Shown here in pieces: positions 9,209-18,165 of a stretch of 64,000 nt of DNA (its first letter is position 1; the number at the start of each line of letters is the position of its first letter). Source of the DNA: Mojavia pulchra JT2-VF2 (GTDB taxonomy: Bacteria > Cyanobacteriota > Cyanobacteriia > Cyanobacteriales > Nostocaceae). A program made the translations under genes and the position numbers. The notes under the pieces are model-generated. The model saw only the letters and a program-made list of their open reading frames with translations. It had not been told where the DNA came from and searched no databases. The stretch is from contig JAHHHN010000003.1 of NCBI GenBank assembly GCA_019359325.1, positions 248,001-312,000 on the forward strand, given 5' to 3'.

Positions 9209-9534
9209 CGTGAGTTCGACAGATTAAAAACCTTTCTCTAAACCTCTTCCCTTTTAGGGGCTACCATGTACACACAAGTCTTTGAGAGTTGTCCCACAGG
9301 CTTTTGATCCCCCCAACCCCCCTTTTTAAGGGGGGCTAAAATCCCTCAAAGTCCTCCAATGTATCGGAGGATAATGACGGATCTACAATGATTTCGGTTT
9401 AGTACAGAGATGTGTGTACACCGTAGCCTTTTAGGGGAGAGGCTTTAAAAGCTGGATTTTTTCGTTGAAAACCAAGATATTTAAGCCCCTCTCCGCGTCG
9501 GAGAGGGGTTGGGGAGAGGTTCATCGAACTCACG
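9209..9534. mobile_element. MITE-like palindromic element, outer copy of a nested pair
   Basis: Bounded by an 11-bp perfect inverted repeat CGTGAGTTCGA (9209-9219) and TCGAACTCACG (9524-9534). Inside are CCTCT...AGAGG palindromes, including CCCCTCTCC/GGAGAGGGG near 9486-9508. It encodes nothing. A second element (9260-9427) is inserted in it; without that insertion the outer copy would be about 150 bp. Confidence 0.65.
9260..9427. mobile_element. MITE-like element inserted in another repeat, with target duplication
   Basis: 168 bp with 17-bp terminal inverted repeats (GCTACCATGTACACACA on the left against the complement of TGTGTGTACACCGTAGC on the right, 15 of 17 matching). It is flanked by a direct repeat CTTTTAGGG at 9251-9259 and 9428-9436, a 9-bp target duplication. 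The core has a C-run/G-run palindrome and the phrase GATTTCGGTTTAGTACAGAG. A partial relative lies at 17027-17121. Confidence 0.75.
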
Positions 9535-9606
9535 CTGTCTAGGGTTTTGACCCCGGAATACATATTTTGGAATTTTTCCCAGTACCAGTCTTCGATCGCA
9601 GAGCGA

Positions 9607-10671
9607 CTACACAGAACCGACTAATGCAGGGACTGGCCAGCGATTGACTACTTTGCCAATAACGGACATTTCTTGAGCCAAGCGATCAAATTTCTCAGGG
9701 GTTAAAGATTGGGGGCCATCAGATAAAGCCTTAGCAGGATTGGGATGAACCTCAATCATCAAGGCATCTGTACCAGCAGCGATCGCAGCCATTGCCATAG
9801 GTGCAACATACTCGGATCTACCCGTACCGTGGCTGGGGTCAATCATAATTGGTAGGTGGGTGAGCGATCGCAAGACTGGCAGCACCGATAAATCTAAAGT
9901 ATTACGGGCATATTTGCCATCAAAAGTTCTAATTCCCCGCTCACAAAGAATCACATTTGGATTTCCTGATGCCAAAATGTATTCTGCTGCCATTAACCAC
10001 TCGTCAATTGTGGCTGACATTCCTCGCTTGAGCAGCACAGGTTTATCTTGAGCGCCTACCTTTTTGAGCAACGAGAAGTTGTGCATATTCCGCGCTCCGA
10101 TTTGGATGATGTCGGCTGTCTTAGCTACTGCTGGTAAATCCGCAGCATCCATCAACTCTGTGATGATCCCCAAACCTGTAGCTTCACGTGCTGCTGCTAA
10201 CAAATCTAAGGCACTTTCACCATAACCTTGAAAGGCATAAGGTGAAGTACGCGGTTTGTAAGCTCCGCCACGCAGGAATTTGGCTCCTGCTGCCTTCACC
10301 CGCTTTGCTGTCTCCACAATCATCGCTTCATTCTCAACCGAACAAGGCCCAGCTACAACTACGATGGGATGATGTTCTCCGAAATAAACGCGACCGTTAG
10401 GTGTGGGTACAACAACTTCGCTCGCTTCTCCATGTCGAAATTCTCGACTAACTCGCTTAAAAGGCTGCTGCACTCGTAATACTTGCTGAATCCAAGGGCT
10501 AATCTCTTGAACCTGCAATGTATCGATGCTAATAGTATCGCCAATGATCCCCAGAATAACTTTGTGTTGACCGACGCTTTTTTCTACTGTGACTCCCCAG
10601 GTTTCACTTAGCTCTTGAGTAATGCGTGTAATTTCGTCAACAGGCGTACCAGTCTTCAGTACTACAATCAT
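9607..10671 (-). CDS. aroG: 3-deoxy-7-phosphoheptulonate (DAHP) synthase
   Basis: 354 residues, type I-beta DAHP synthase, which condenses phosphoenolpyruvate and erythrose 4-phosphate in the first shikimate step. The N-terminal ~70 residues form the small ferredoxin-like regulatory domain. The barrel carries VVAGPCSVE, FLRGGAYKPRTSPYAFQG, LLKRGMSATIDEW, CERGIRTF and IDPSHGTGR, the metal and substrate residues of the family. It is last in the aromatic gene series, 36 bp after trpD, and would be a cluster-specific copy feeding scytonemin precursor supply. N. punctiforme has the same gene at this place in its scytonemin cluster; whether it is feedback-insensitive cannot be judged here. Confidence 0.95.
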   Translation of the reverse strand: MIVVLKTGTPVDEITRITQELSETWGVTVEKSVGQHKVILGIIGDTISIDTLQVQEISPWIQQVLRVQQPFKRVSREFRHGEASEVVVPTPNGRVYFGEHHPIVVVAGPCSVENEAMIVETAKRVKAAGAKFLRGGAYKPRTSPYAFQGYGESALDLLAAAREATGLGIITELMDAADLPAVAKTADIIQIGARNMHNFSLLKKVGAQDKPVLLKRGMSATIDEWLMAAEYILASGNPNVILCERGIRTFDGKYARNTLDLSVLPVLRSLTHLPIMIDPSHGTGRSEYVAPMAMAAIAAGTDALMIEVHPNPAKALSDGPQSLTPEKFDRLAQEMSVIGKVVNRWPVPALVGSV

Positions 10672-10707
10672 GTTCTTTTTCCTTTCCTATATTGAGTAGC
10701 TATTTGA

Positions 10708-11883
10708 TTAGTGCAAAAACTTGGCTAGTTGTTCTAGTTTTGTCCAAGCAACACCGCTTCTTAGAACGTCCTTCGCAAGGGCAATGCCTTTGACGCAGCC
10801 TTCTAAAATATCTGTTGTGCCATCAAGGGCTTCACCTACTTGCAGGGCTAGCGCTGTATTTAAAGCGACAACCTCCTGCTGTGCCTGAGTGCCTTTACCT
10901 TGAAGAACTGCTTTTAAAATTTCTGCATTTTCTTGGACATCTCCACCCCGCAACGCCGCAGTCGGTGCAGGAGTTAAACCAAGTTCTTCTGGATTGAGTG
11001 TGAGGGAACGGACTTTTTGATTTTGAAGTACAGCCAAGTCAGTAACATCAGCCAAACCCGCTTCATCTAATCTTTCTCTTCCGTGGAGTGCGATCGCTTG
11101 CCGACATCCTAATTGCGATAAAGCTTGAGCGATCTCCTCTAGTAAAAGCGGGTCATTTACACCAATAATTTGCCCTGTCGGTCGTAGCGGATTCACCAAA
11201 GGGCCAAGCAGGTTAAAAATAGTCCGCACTTTCAAAGTTTTTCGCAAATCGGCAACCGCCTTAAGTGCTGGATGCCAGCCAGGGGCAAACAAAAAGGTAA
11301 TTCCCACTTCACCCACTGCCGCTTGCACTTTCTCAGGACTGGCGTTGAGATTAATACCCAAAGCTTCCAATACATCAGCAGAACCAGTTTTGCTAGATGC
11401 AGAACGATTGCCATGCTTGGCAACTTTCACCCCAGCAGCCGCAGCAACAAAAGCAACGGCAGTAGAAATATTGAAAGTTGAAGCGCCATCTCCACCAGTT
11501 CCGCAGGTGTCAATTAGGGGGGTTGGGGATTGGGTACTGGGGACTGGGGACTGAGAAGAGGTGGAAGATAGGGAAAATTCCCCCTTTATTGCTTCTTCCC
11601 CAATCCCTAATCCCCGCTCCCCAGTTCCCTGAGATTGGGATTGCAAGACGCTGGCCATGCCTACCAATTCTTCGGTGGATACACCTTTGGCTTGAATTGC
11701 GGCTAAAATTGCTCCGGTTAATACGGGGGGAATGGCATCTGTAAGCCAACCTTGCATTAAATCCGCTGCTTGGGAAACTGTCAAAGATTGCCGATTCAGC
11801 AATTGTTGCAATAAAGCTGACCAGTTGTAAGATTCAGGGATGACCGAAGTATTTTGAGGTGCAGTTTTAGTTACAGCTATCAT
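10708..11883 (-). CDS. trpD: Anthranilate phosphoribosyltransferase
   Basis: 391 residues; transfers phosphoribose from PRPP to anthranilate. Family motifs are seen: [16 protein letters not shown] (about 125-140), [21 protein letters not shown], and [12 protein letters not shown]. The usual length is about 340-350; the excess is an insertion at about residues 84-122 just before the GTGGDG loop, rich in Ser, Gln, Pro and Gly. It corresponds to a stretch of TGGGGACTGGGGA-like intergenic repeat at about 11517-11634 read in frame. It is followed by a normal catalytic domain, so the enzyme is probably active. Six bases separate it from trpB: one transcription unit. Confidence 0.95.
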   Translation of the reverse strand: MIAVTKTAPQNTSVIPESYNWSALLQQLLNRQSLTVSQAADLMQGWLTDAIPPVLTGAILAAIQAKGVSTEELVGMASVLQSQSQGTGERGLGIGEEAIKGEFSLSSTSSQSPVPSTQSPTPLIDTCGTGGDGASTFNISTAVAFVAAAAGVKVAKHGNRSASSKTGSADVLEALGINLNASPEKVQAAVGEVGITFLFAPGWHPALKAVADLRKTLKVRTIFNLLGPLVNPLRPTGQIIGVNDPLLLEEIAQALSQLGCRQAIALHGRERLDEAGLADVTDLAVLQNQKVRSLTLNPEELGLTPAPTAALRGGDVQENAEILKAVLQGKGTQAQQEVVALNTALALQVGEALDGTTDILEGCVKGIALAKDVLRSGVAWTKLEQLAKFLH

Positions 11884-11889
11884 TGTTTA

Positions 11890-13131
11890 TTACCCCAAAA
11901 CTTTAGCTACGGTTTGCACATCCTTGTCGCCTCTGCCAGAGCAATTAATCACAATGCGGGGATTGCCATCTAACTGAGGACAAAGGGTTTCGAGATAAGC
12001 GATCGCATGAGCAGTTTCTAAGGCGGGAATAATTCCTTCTAGCTGTGCAAGTCGCTGAAACGCTTCTAATGCTTGCTTGTCGGTGACGCTGTAATATTCG
12101 GCGCGGTTAATATCTTTTAAATAACTATGCTCAGGGCCAACGCCAGGATAATCCAATCCAGCACTAATCGAATGTGCTTCAATTACTTGACCGTCATCAT
12201 CTTGCAGGAGATAGCTCATTGCACCGTGCAAAACTCCCACTCTGCCATGTGTTAAAGTTGCGGCGTGTTTGTCTGTATCTACACCTTCACCAGCCGCCTC
12301 TACTCCAATCAAACGCACGGATGCTTCACCGACAAATTCATGGAATAAGCCGATCGCGTTGGAACCGCCACCCACACAAGCCAGAAGAATATCTGGTAAT
12401 CCTTGCCATTTTTCTTGACATTGAGCGCGAGTTTCTACACCGATTACAGTGTGAAAGTCACGGACTAACATTGGGTAGGGATGAGGGCCTGCAACGGAAC
12501 CCAAAATATAGTGAGTTGTTTCCACATTCGTTACCCAATCACGAATTGCTTCGGAAGTCGCATCTTTTAAAGTTCCTGTTCCGGCTTCCACTGGTCGAAC
12601 TTCTGCCCCCATCAGCTTCATACGAAACACGTTCAGGGCTTGCCGTTCCATATCGTGGATGCCCATGTAAATTACGCAATCTAAACCAAACCGCGCACAC
12701 ACAGTTGCAGTCGCCACCCCATGTTGACCGGCTCCAGTTTCTGCAATCACCCGTTGCTTACCCATGCGTTTAGCTAGCAACACCTGAGCTAAGGCATTAT
12801 TAATTTTGTGCGCGCCTGTATGATTTAAATCTTCCCGCTTTAAATAAATTTGTGGCCCTGTACCATCAGGTCTAGCGTAGTGTGTTGTCAGGCGTTCCGC
12901 GAAATATAAAGGGCTGGGCCGTCCCACATAATCCCGCAGTAAATTTTGCAGTTCGGCTTGGAAACTTGGCTCGTGGCGATATTGATAAAATGCTGCTTCT
13001 AACTCAGTTAAGGCTGGCATTAAAGTTTCCGGCACATATTTACCGCCGAAACGCCCGAACCTGCCCAAGGAATCAGGCCGCGCAGTTTCCGGCTGGGAAA
13101 TGATATTTTTGATGTCTGGAGTGCTTACCAT
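11890..13131 (-). CDS. trpB: Tryptophan synthase beta subunit
   Basis: 413 residues, typical length. Joins indole and serine using PLP. Motifs include [13 protein letters not shown] near the N-terminus, the PLP lysine in [15 protein letters not shown] (about residue 100), [12 protein letters not shown], the phosphate-binding GGGSNAIG, and the C-terminal CSGRGDKD. It lies between trpD (6 bp) and tyrP (28 bp) in the scytonemin-associated aromatic operon; a separate housekeeping copy elsewhere in the genome is expected. Inference: raises tryptophan supply for ScyB during UV induction. Confidence 0.97.
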   Translation of the reverse strand: MVSTPDIKNIISQPETARPDSLGRFGRFGGKYVPETLMPALTELEAAFYQYRHEPSFQAELQNLLRDYVGRPSPLYFAERLTTHYARPDGTGPQIYLKREDLNHTGAHKINNALAQVLLAKRMGKQRVIAETGAGQHGVATATVCARFGLDCVIYMGIHDMERQALNVFRMKLMGAEVRPVEAGTGTLKDATSEAIRDWVTNVETTHYILGSVAGPHPYPMLVRDFHTVIGVETRAQCQEKWQGLPDILLACVGGGSNAIGLFHEFVGEASVRLIGVEAAGEGVDTDKHAATLTHGRVGVLHGAMSYLLQDDDGQVIEAHSISAGLDYPGVGPEHSYLKDINRAEYYSVTDKQALEAFQRLAQLEGIIPALETAHAIAYLETLCPQLDGNPRIVINCSGRGDKDVQTVAKVLG

Positions 13132-13159
13132 CGGTTAAAATCCTTTATTTTAATGAGGG

Positions 13160-14473
13160 CTAGAGTTGCCTATACTTAATTTGTTGTTGTTTACGCTTTC
13201 GCAAAGAAATAGCAGCTAAAGCCGTAAGACTACATAAAGCAAATGTAGAAGTGGGTTCGGGAACTTCCTTCATTTGATGCCTATCGTAGATGTAGCCCAG
13301 CTTTGTATAATCCAAAACGTCTCTAGGACGCACCAAATCCTGAGCATCAACATCTGGTAGGAGAGATAGCAAATCTGCTAACGCTGTTGCTTCGGGGGTA
13401 GACATACCGCCATCCCAAGGCCACATCAAATCATCAAGATTATGTCCATAAGGCTGACCATCAGCCGGATAAAAATCGATCCCTTCATGTCCGTTGGCTT
13501 GCCATTCAGCCCAGAGGCGGTCTACATTCGCATGATGTAACCAAAACACAGGATCATAAGGTGAACTTGGGATATTGCTCATTGTGCCAAGTCCCTTAAA
13601 TGACACAGGGTTTGTGGTTAAGTCTATCTGCACTCCACCAACTAAGCCGTGAATATAATTGTGGGTGAAGCCACCTCGAGTGATGTTACCCTGCTCATCT
13701 ACAGAAATAAATCCTTCTAAAGCTGCACGATACAGGGAATAGTCATCAAGAGCTTGGACGCGATCAATATCTCTTTGAGGCAAGGGATAATCATTTGCGG
13801 GAGGTGCTTGCAGAAAACGTACAAGTGATGTGCCCAACGATTGTTCTGTTACGGGGTCGAAGTTTAATTCTGGTTTCAGCACCCAACCATTCGCAGATGA
13901 AAAAGGGCCAGACTGAACAGGGCCACCTGTGAAACTCCCCCTACCTGGGATGTTAATAGTTACGCCTCGGCCGTTGGGGCTGAGAAAGTCATCTTTAAAA
14001 ATTACGTCAAGCGCTTTCGGGTTTGTCGAATCCCAGTAAGGAAGGCTGACTTTGGGGTTTACAGTTTGTAGGGCTTGTTCAAATCTGCGGATGTATTGTC
14101 GATGCCAAGGCAAAAATGCTGCATTTTCATGAGCAAGTTCTTTAACAGAACTATGGGAATGCCCGTGATGATTATGAATTAAGCGTGTTGCTCCTAAATG
14201 TATGGCAATGAACTGGTCGTAAATGCTAAGTTGACTACCTGCGGGAATTGTGGTTTTTAAGGTTTTGATGGCGTGAACTAAGTCTTTTTTCTCTGCTGAA
14301 CTTAGGTCAGTGACATCTTTTCTGACAGCTAGGCGAGTCTGTGGTTTGGCGGTATGTTGATGTTCGTGGTGTTCATGATCCATACCATTATGAGCAAAGG
14401 CTGGAAGTGTGATGACATCAACTATAATTACGCTAGAAATTAAGCTTTTGACCAGTATTTGCAGGAGTTTCAT
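13160..14473 (-). CDS. tyrP: Exported tyrosinase-like copper oxidase with PEP-CTERM
   Basis: 437 residues. An N-terminal hydrophobic segment (residues 8-28) ending near AFAHNG acts as the signal peptide, followed by a His-rich stretch. The binuclear copper motifs of the tyrosinase family are visible: the CuA region with LIHNHHGHSH and AFLPWHRQYIRRFEQAL, and CuB with GGFTHNYIHGLVGG and DPVFWLHHANVDRLWAEW. The C-terminus has EVPEPTSTF, a hydrophobic helix and a basic RKRKQQQ end (PEP-CTERM), predicting export and envelope retention. Tyrosinases oxidise phenols; here it is proposed, as in N. punctiforme, to act late in scytonemin assembly outside the cytoplasm, perhaps in oxidative coupling. Its exact reaction is not established. 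Confidence 0.93.
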   Translation of the reverse strand: MKLLQILVKSLISSVIIVDVITLPAFAHNGMDHEHHEHQHTAKPQTRLAVRKDVTDLSSAEKKDLVHAIKTLKTTIPAGSQLSIYDQFIAIHLGATRLIHNHHGHSHSSVKELAHENAAFLPWHRQYIRRFEQALQTVNPKVSLPYWDSTNPKALDVIFKDDFLSPNGRGVTINIPGRGSFTGGPVQSGPFSSANGWVLKPELNFDPVTEQSLGTSLVRFLQAPPANDYPLPQRDIDRVQALDDYSLYRAALEGFISVDEQGNITRGGFTHNYIHGLVGGVQIDLTTNPVSFKGLGTMSNIPSSPYDPVFWLHHANVDRLWAEWQANGHEGIDFYPADGQPYGHNLDDLMWPWDGGMSTPEATALADLLSLLPDVDAQDLVRPRDVLDYTKLGYIYDRHQMKEVPEPTSTFALCSLTALAAISLRKRKQQQIKYRQL

Positions 14474-14524
14474 AGCCTTAATTCAACCGCAGAGAGTTCA
14501 GGAAGCTGATGGTTGATCACTTTT

Positions 14525-15352
14525 TTACCTAGCGGAAGCAACTTGTTGCAGCGATGCAGAGGTAATTGCTGCTTTAAGTTCTCGACAAAGTTGTTCTACA
14601 GCTTGCAGTCCTTCAGTTGAATTTCCTTCAGCTAACCGTTTCACAAAAGCACTGCCAACAATCACTGCATCTGCGCCCCATTCCATTACCTGATGTGCTT
14701 GTTCTGGTGCTGAGATACCAAAGCCAACACCAATCGGTTTATCGGTGACGCTACGCATATCTGTTAGTAGATGCTGCACGCGGTCTTGGATTTGAGAACG
14801 CATACCCGTCACACCTGTTACACTCACAAGGTAGATAAAACCCTGGGATTTGCGAGCGATCGCTTCTATCCTATCTTTAGAACTAGTGGGTGCTACAAGC
14901 AAAATTACTTCAATATCAAAAGTAGCAGCAGTTTGGATTAATTCTTCTGCTTCTTCTAAGGGTAAATCTGGCACTACCAACCCTCGTGCCCCAGCAGCAG
15001 CAATGTCTGCTAAAAACGACTTAATACCCCGGTGCAATATGGGATTGTAGTAAGTAAATAAAATTATTGGTGCTTTCAAGCTGGGACTTACAGCTTGCAA
15101 CATCTCTAGCACTTGCTCTAATTTCGTTCCTTTTTGTAAGGCGCGAGTTGCTGCTGCTTGAATTACAGGGCCATCTGCCAGAGGATCGGAGTAAGGAACA
15201 CCCAACTCTATAAAATCAGCGCCATTGCGATCTAAGATGCGTAAAGCCTCGGCGGTGGTTTGTAAGTTAGGATCGCCAGCTGTGATAAAGGGAATCAAAG
15301 CACACTGTTTGCGATCGCGTAAAGTTTGAAAGTGATTAGAGATAGAAGTCAT
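14525..15352 (-). CDS. trpA: Tryptophan synthase alpha subunit
   Basis: 275 residues, normal length. Cleaves indole-3-glycerol phosphate to indole, channelled to TrpB. Motifs: the catalytic Glu in [20 protein letters not shown] (about 46-65), the Asp in [14 protein letters not shown], and the phosphate loop [11 protein letters not shown] and IGVGFGIS. Start ATG at 15352. A 51-bp gap separates it from tyrP. Upstream, a 21-bp tandem repeat and an oxidoreductase gene separate it from trpC. Confidence 0.97.
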   Translation of the reverse strand: MTSISNHFQTLRDRKQCALIPFITAGDPNLQTTAEALRILDRNGADFIELGVPYSDPLADGPVIQAAATRALQKGTKLEQVLEMLQAVSPSLKAPIILFTYYNPILHRGIKSFLADIAAAGARGLVVPDLPLEEAEELIQTAATFDIEVILLVAPTSSKDRIEAIARKSQGFIYLVSVTGVTGMRSQIQDRVQHLLTDMRSVTDKPIGVGFGISAPEQAHQVMEWGADAVIVGSAFVKRLAEGNSTEGLQAVEQLCRELKAAITSASLQQVASAR

Positions 15353-15411
15353 CCTAAAAAATGGTTATTGGTTAAGGGTTGGCGAATAATAATCAACAAT
15401 TAGTAATTAGC

Positions 15412-15742
15412 GATGCCGAGGCTTTTTACTCCGTAAACGAGGTTTTTTACTTCGACAACGAGGCTTTTAGCTCCGACAACGAGGCTTTTTGCTCCGTGAA
15501 TGAGTCTTTGAACTCCGTGAATGAGTCTTTGAACTCCGTTAATGAGGCTTTTAGCTCCGTGAATGAGTCTTTGAACTCCGTTAATGAGGCTTTTAGCTCC
15601 GACAACGAGGCTTTTAGCTCCGTGAATGAGTCTTTGAACTCCGTTAATGAGGCTTTTAGCTCCGTTAATGAGGCTTTTAGCTCCGTGAATGAGTCTTTGA
15701 ACTCCGTTAATGAGGTTCTGAACTCCATTAATGAGCTTTACT
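15412..15742. repeat. 21-bp tandem repeat open in several frames (heptapeptide SVNEAFS pattern)
   Basis: About 15-16 head-to-tail units of 21 bp, core AATGAGGCTTTTAGCTCCGT with variants. On the plus strand a stop-free frame (15379-15849) would read as heptapeptides such as SVNEAFS and SVNESLN; the minus strand is also open (TELKASL units). The plus-strand frame lacks a convincing start: only TTG at 15379 and no well-placed ribosome site. I treat it as a repeat rather than a gene, though a translated repetitive peptide cannot be excluded. Confidence 0.7.
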
Positions 15743-15864
15743 TTTGTCTTGCCGCTAGATTACTTAATTTTTTTAACGAACCACGAAGAACGCAAAGAAC
15801 ACAAAGGAAGAAGATAATTGAAAGGAAAGAAATTAATCATGAGGGATAAAACATAAACGTTAAC

Positions 15865-16818
15865 TTATGCAACCTGTACAACAATCTTGCCGCGCATACC
15901 CTCACCGCCTTCCTCAAGCTTTTTATGTGCTTCCGCCATCTGATGCAGCCCAAAAGTTGCCCCGATAACGGGCTTAATTTGATCGCGCTCAATTAGGTTT
16001 CTCAAAGCATCAAGCTTGGGGCGTGTCTGGTCTAAATGTGCAAAGTGGATGGTAATATTTTTGAAAATGGCGGTGTTCAGGTCACCCGCAACGCCTGTGA
16101 CAGTAACCGCACGACCTTCAGCTTTTGTTACTATCAAACTCTTGGCTAAAATTTCACCGCCAACGGTAGTAAACGTCACATCAACGCCTTCACCCCTGGT
16201 TTCCTGCATAATTATGTTAATAAAGTCTTCGTTGCGGTAATCGATCGCTCTATCTGCACCGATAGACTTGACAAACTCGGTGTCATAGCCGCCGCAAGTT
16301 GTGTAAACATAAGCACCCGCAGCTTTCGCTATTTGGATGGCGAATGTACCAACACCGCCTGCACCACCATGAATCAACATAGTTTCACCAACTTTAATAT
16401 TTGCTCTGGTGATCAGTGCAGCCCAGGCCGTACCCCCTGCCACAGGCACACTAGCCGCTTCTAGATGAGATATATTTGCTGGCTTTTTGGCAACAATTGC
16501 TTCATTAGCAACATGATATTCTGCATTAGCACCACCACCTTGCTCATGGGCGATCGCATAATAAACTTCGTCACCTACTCGGAAATCTCTGACACTTTCG
16601 CCAATTTCCTCAACGACACCGGAAACGTCAAAGCCAATAATTGCAGGGAGTTTTACCCTTGGGCCAAAGAATCCTTGGCGCATTCCACAGTCGGCTGGGT
16701 TGACTGAGGTGGCATAAACTTTAACTAAAACTTCGTTATGGCTAGGTGACGGTTTATCTACCTCAAGTTCTGTAAAAACTTCTGGGCCTCCGAAGTTTGC
16801 GATCGCCATCGCTTTCAT
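15865..16818 (-). CDS. NADPH:quinone oxidoreductase-like (zinc-independent MDR family)
   Basis: 317 residues. A medium-chain dehydrogenase/reductase of the quinone oxidoreductase type: GroES-like N-terminal domain (NEVLVKVYATSVNPAD, GFDVSGVVEEIG), then a Rossmann fold with GGAGGVGTFAIQIAKAAGAYV near residues 140-160. It lacks the zinc-ligand pattern of alcohol dehydrogenases. Expected to reduce quinones or enones with NADPH. It sits on the same strand between trpC and trpA, flanked by repeats on both sides (21-bp repeat downstream, TGGGGAT repeat and a palindromic element upstream), so it looks inserted into the aromatic operon. A role in scytonemin redox chemistry is possible but unsupported. 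Confidence 0.85.
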   Translation of the reverse strand: MKAMAIANFGGPEVFTELEVDKPSPSHNEVLVKVYATSVNPADCGMRQGFFGPRVKLPAIIGFDVSGVVEEIGESVRDFRVGDEVYYAIAHEQGGGANAEYHVANEAIVAKKPANISHLEAASVPVAGGTAWAALITRANIKVGETMLIHGGAGGVGTFAIQIAKAAGAYVYTTCGGYDTEFVKSIGADRAIDYRNEDFINIIMQETRGEGVDVTFTTVGGEILAKSLIVTKAEGRAVTVTGVAGDLNTAIFKNITIHFAHLDQTRPKLDALRNLIERDQIKPVIGATFGLHQMAEAHKKLEEGGEGMRGKIVVQVA

Positions 16819-16835
16819 ATAATTGCCTCAAAGCA

Positions 16836-16876
16836 TTGGGATTGGGGATTGGGGATTGGGGATTGGGAATTGGGGA
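16836..16876. repeat. TGGGGAT heptamer repeat
   Basis: Five to six copies of the heptamer GGGGATT immediately upstream of the oxidoreductase start. The same repeat family appears in frame inside trpD. Confidence 0.85.
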
Positions 16877-17000
16877 TTTTTATTGTTTTTTGTAAGGAAA
16901 GGGTTAAGGGGGAAGGAGAAAGGAGAGAATAATTTTCTTTGGTCTTAAATCTTTCCCCTTTACCCAACTTCTGCAAGAAGTTTATTTTGCTTGGAGGCGA

Positions 17001-17132
17001 TCCCCCCAACCCCCCTTAAAAAGGGGGGGCTAAAACCCCTCAAAGTCCTCCTTATTTAAGGAGGATTTAGGAGGATCTCCAATGATTTCGGTTTAGTACA
17101 GAGATGTGTGTACGCCGTAGCTTAAAAAGGGG
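17001..17132. mobile_element. Partial MITE-like element related to the one at 9260
   Basis: It shares with 9260-9427 the C-run/G-run palindrome, CCTCAAAGTCCTCC, GATTTCGGTTTAGTACAGAG and the right end TGTGTGTACGCCGTAGC (17105-17121), but lacks the matching left end. An 11-bp direct repeat TTAAAAAGGGG at 17016-17026 and 17122-17132 brackets 17027-17121. It lies between the oxidoreductase gene and trpC. Confidence 0.6.
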
Positions 17133-17137
17133 TCGCC

Positions 17138-17995
17138 TTAAGCGGGGGGATCATGTCTTAACAAAGTACGCACAGCTTGTTCTATATCACTTTGTTTAAC
17201 TAAAGACTCTCCTACCAAAACTGCACGAACACCAGCTTCAGCTACAAAAGATAAATCAGCAGGTGTATACAATCCCGACTCACTGACGACAGTAATACCC
17301 AAGCTTTGCAATTGTTGCTGGCGCTGTGCCAAAAGTTGCTGTGTAGTTTCTAAACTAACAGTAAAATCTTCGAGATTGCGGTTGTTAATTCCTATCAAAT
17401 GTACGTTGTCAAGCTTTAGCACACGATCGAGTTCGGCCAAGGTATGAACTTCTACTAGTGCATTCATGCCTAAATCATGAATCACGCGTAAAAATTCCTG
17501 GAGTTCCTGATCTGAAAGAATGGCGGCAATTAATAGTACAGCATCTGCGCCCGCTGTCCGTGCTAAATAAATTTGGTAAGGGTCAATGATGAACTCTTTG
17601 CACAGTAGGGGTAATGCAACCTGCGATACCTTCGGTGAGCTTCGCTGACGCACAGCACGCAGATTATCAAAACTGCCTTGAAAGAACTTTTGGTCAGTGA
17701 GGATTGATAGACAAGCTGCACCACCTCGTTCATAAGCGGTGGCGATCGCCACTGGGTTAAAGTCTGCCCGAATAACCCCGCGACTTGGTGATGCTTTTTT
17801 AACTTCGGCAATTAAGCTAGGTTTGCTAGGATTTTGCTGCAAAGCACTCAGGAAATTTCGCACAGTCGGGGCAGTAGTTAGCTGCTGTTGCAAAAAAGCT
17901 AAAGGCAATTCTTGCTTCATCTGTGCGACTTCTTGCCTTTTATGCCACACAATTACTTCGAGAATATTACGGGGAGGGGCAACTTGGTTAGTCAT
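17138..17995 (-). CDS. trpC: Indole-3-glycerol phosphate synthase
   Basis: 285 residues from the ATG at 17995; an open frame extends upstream only through repeat-derived Pro/Ser-rich sequence and is not typical of the family. Cyclises CdRP to indole-3-glycerol phosphate. Motifs: [13 protein letters not shown] at the N-terminus, [15 protein letters not shown] (catalytic Lys), [59 protein letters not shown], and [11 protein letters not shown]. 127 bp of repeat-rich sequence separate it from trpE. A cluster-specific copy supplying the indole branch of scytonemin. Confidence 0.96.
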   Translation of the reverse strand: MTNQVAPPRNILEVIVWHKRQEVAQMKQELPLAFLQQQLTTAPTVRNFLSALQQNPSKPSLIAEVKKASPSRGVIRADFNPVAIATAYERGGAACLSILTDQKFFQGSFDNLRAVRQRSSPKVSQVALPLLCKEFIIDPYQIYLARTAGADAVLLIAAILSDQELQEFLRVIHDLGMNALVEVHTLAELDRVLKLDNVHLIGINNRNLEDFTVSLETTQQLLAQRQQQLQSLGITVVSESGLYTPADLSFVAEAGVRAVLVGESLVKQSDIEQAVRTLLRHDPPA

Positions 17996-18119
17996 AAGTT
18001 GATAGAGGGCTGGGGAGGCTGGGGAAGATGAGGAGGCTGGGGAGCAGCTTCGAGGCAGGGGTGCAGGGGGCAGGGTGCAAGGGGGAAAGACTTTCTCCCA
18101 TGCTCTCTGCTCCTTGTCC

Positions 18120-18165
18120 TCTTCACCCAATGCCCAATGCCCCATGCCCTATGCCCAATGACTTT
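18120..18165. repeat. ATGCCCA heptamer repeat overlapping the trpE end
   Basis: Six or so heptamers of the ATGCCCA/ATGCCCC type. The last codons and stop of trpE lie inside it, giving a Gly/His-rich C-terminal tail. The same family forms the end of tyrA near 23036-23070. Confidence 0.85.

Noticed and set aside
17996-18145. Upstream extension of trpC
   Set aside because: The extra 50 codons are repeat-derived Pro/Ser-rich sequence; the normal TrpC N-terminus begins at 17995.
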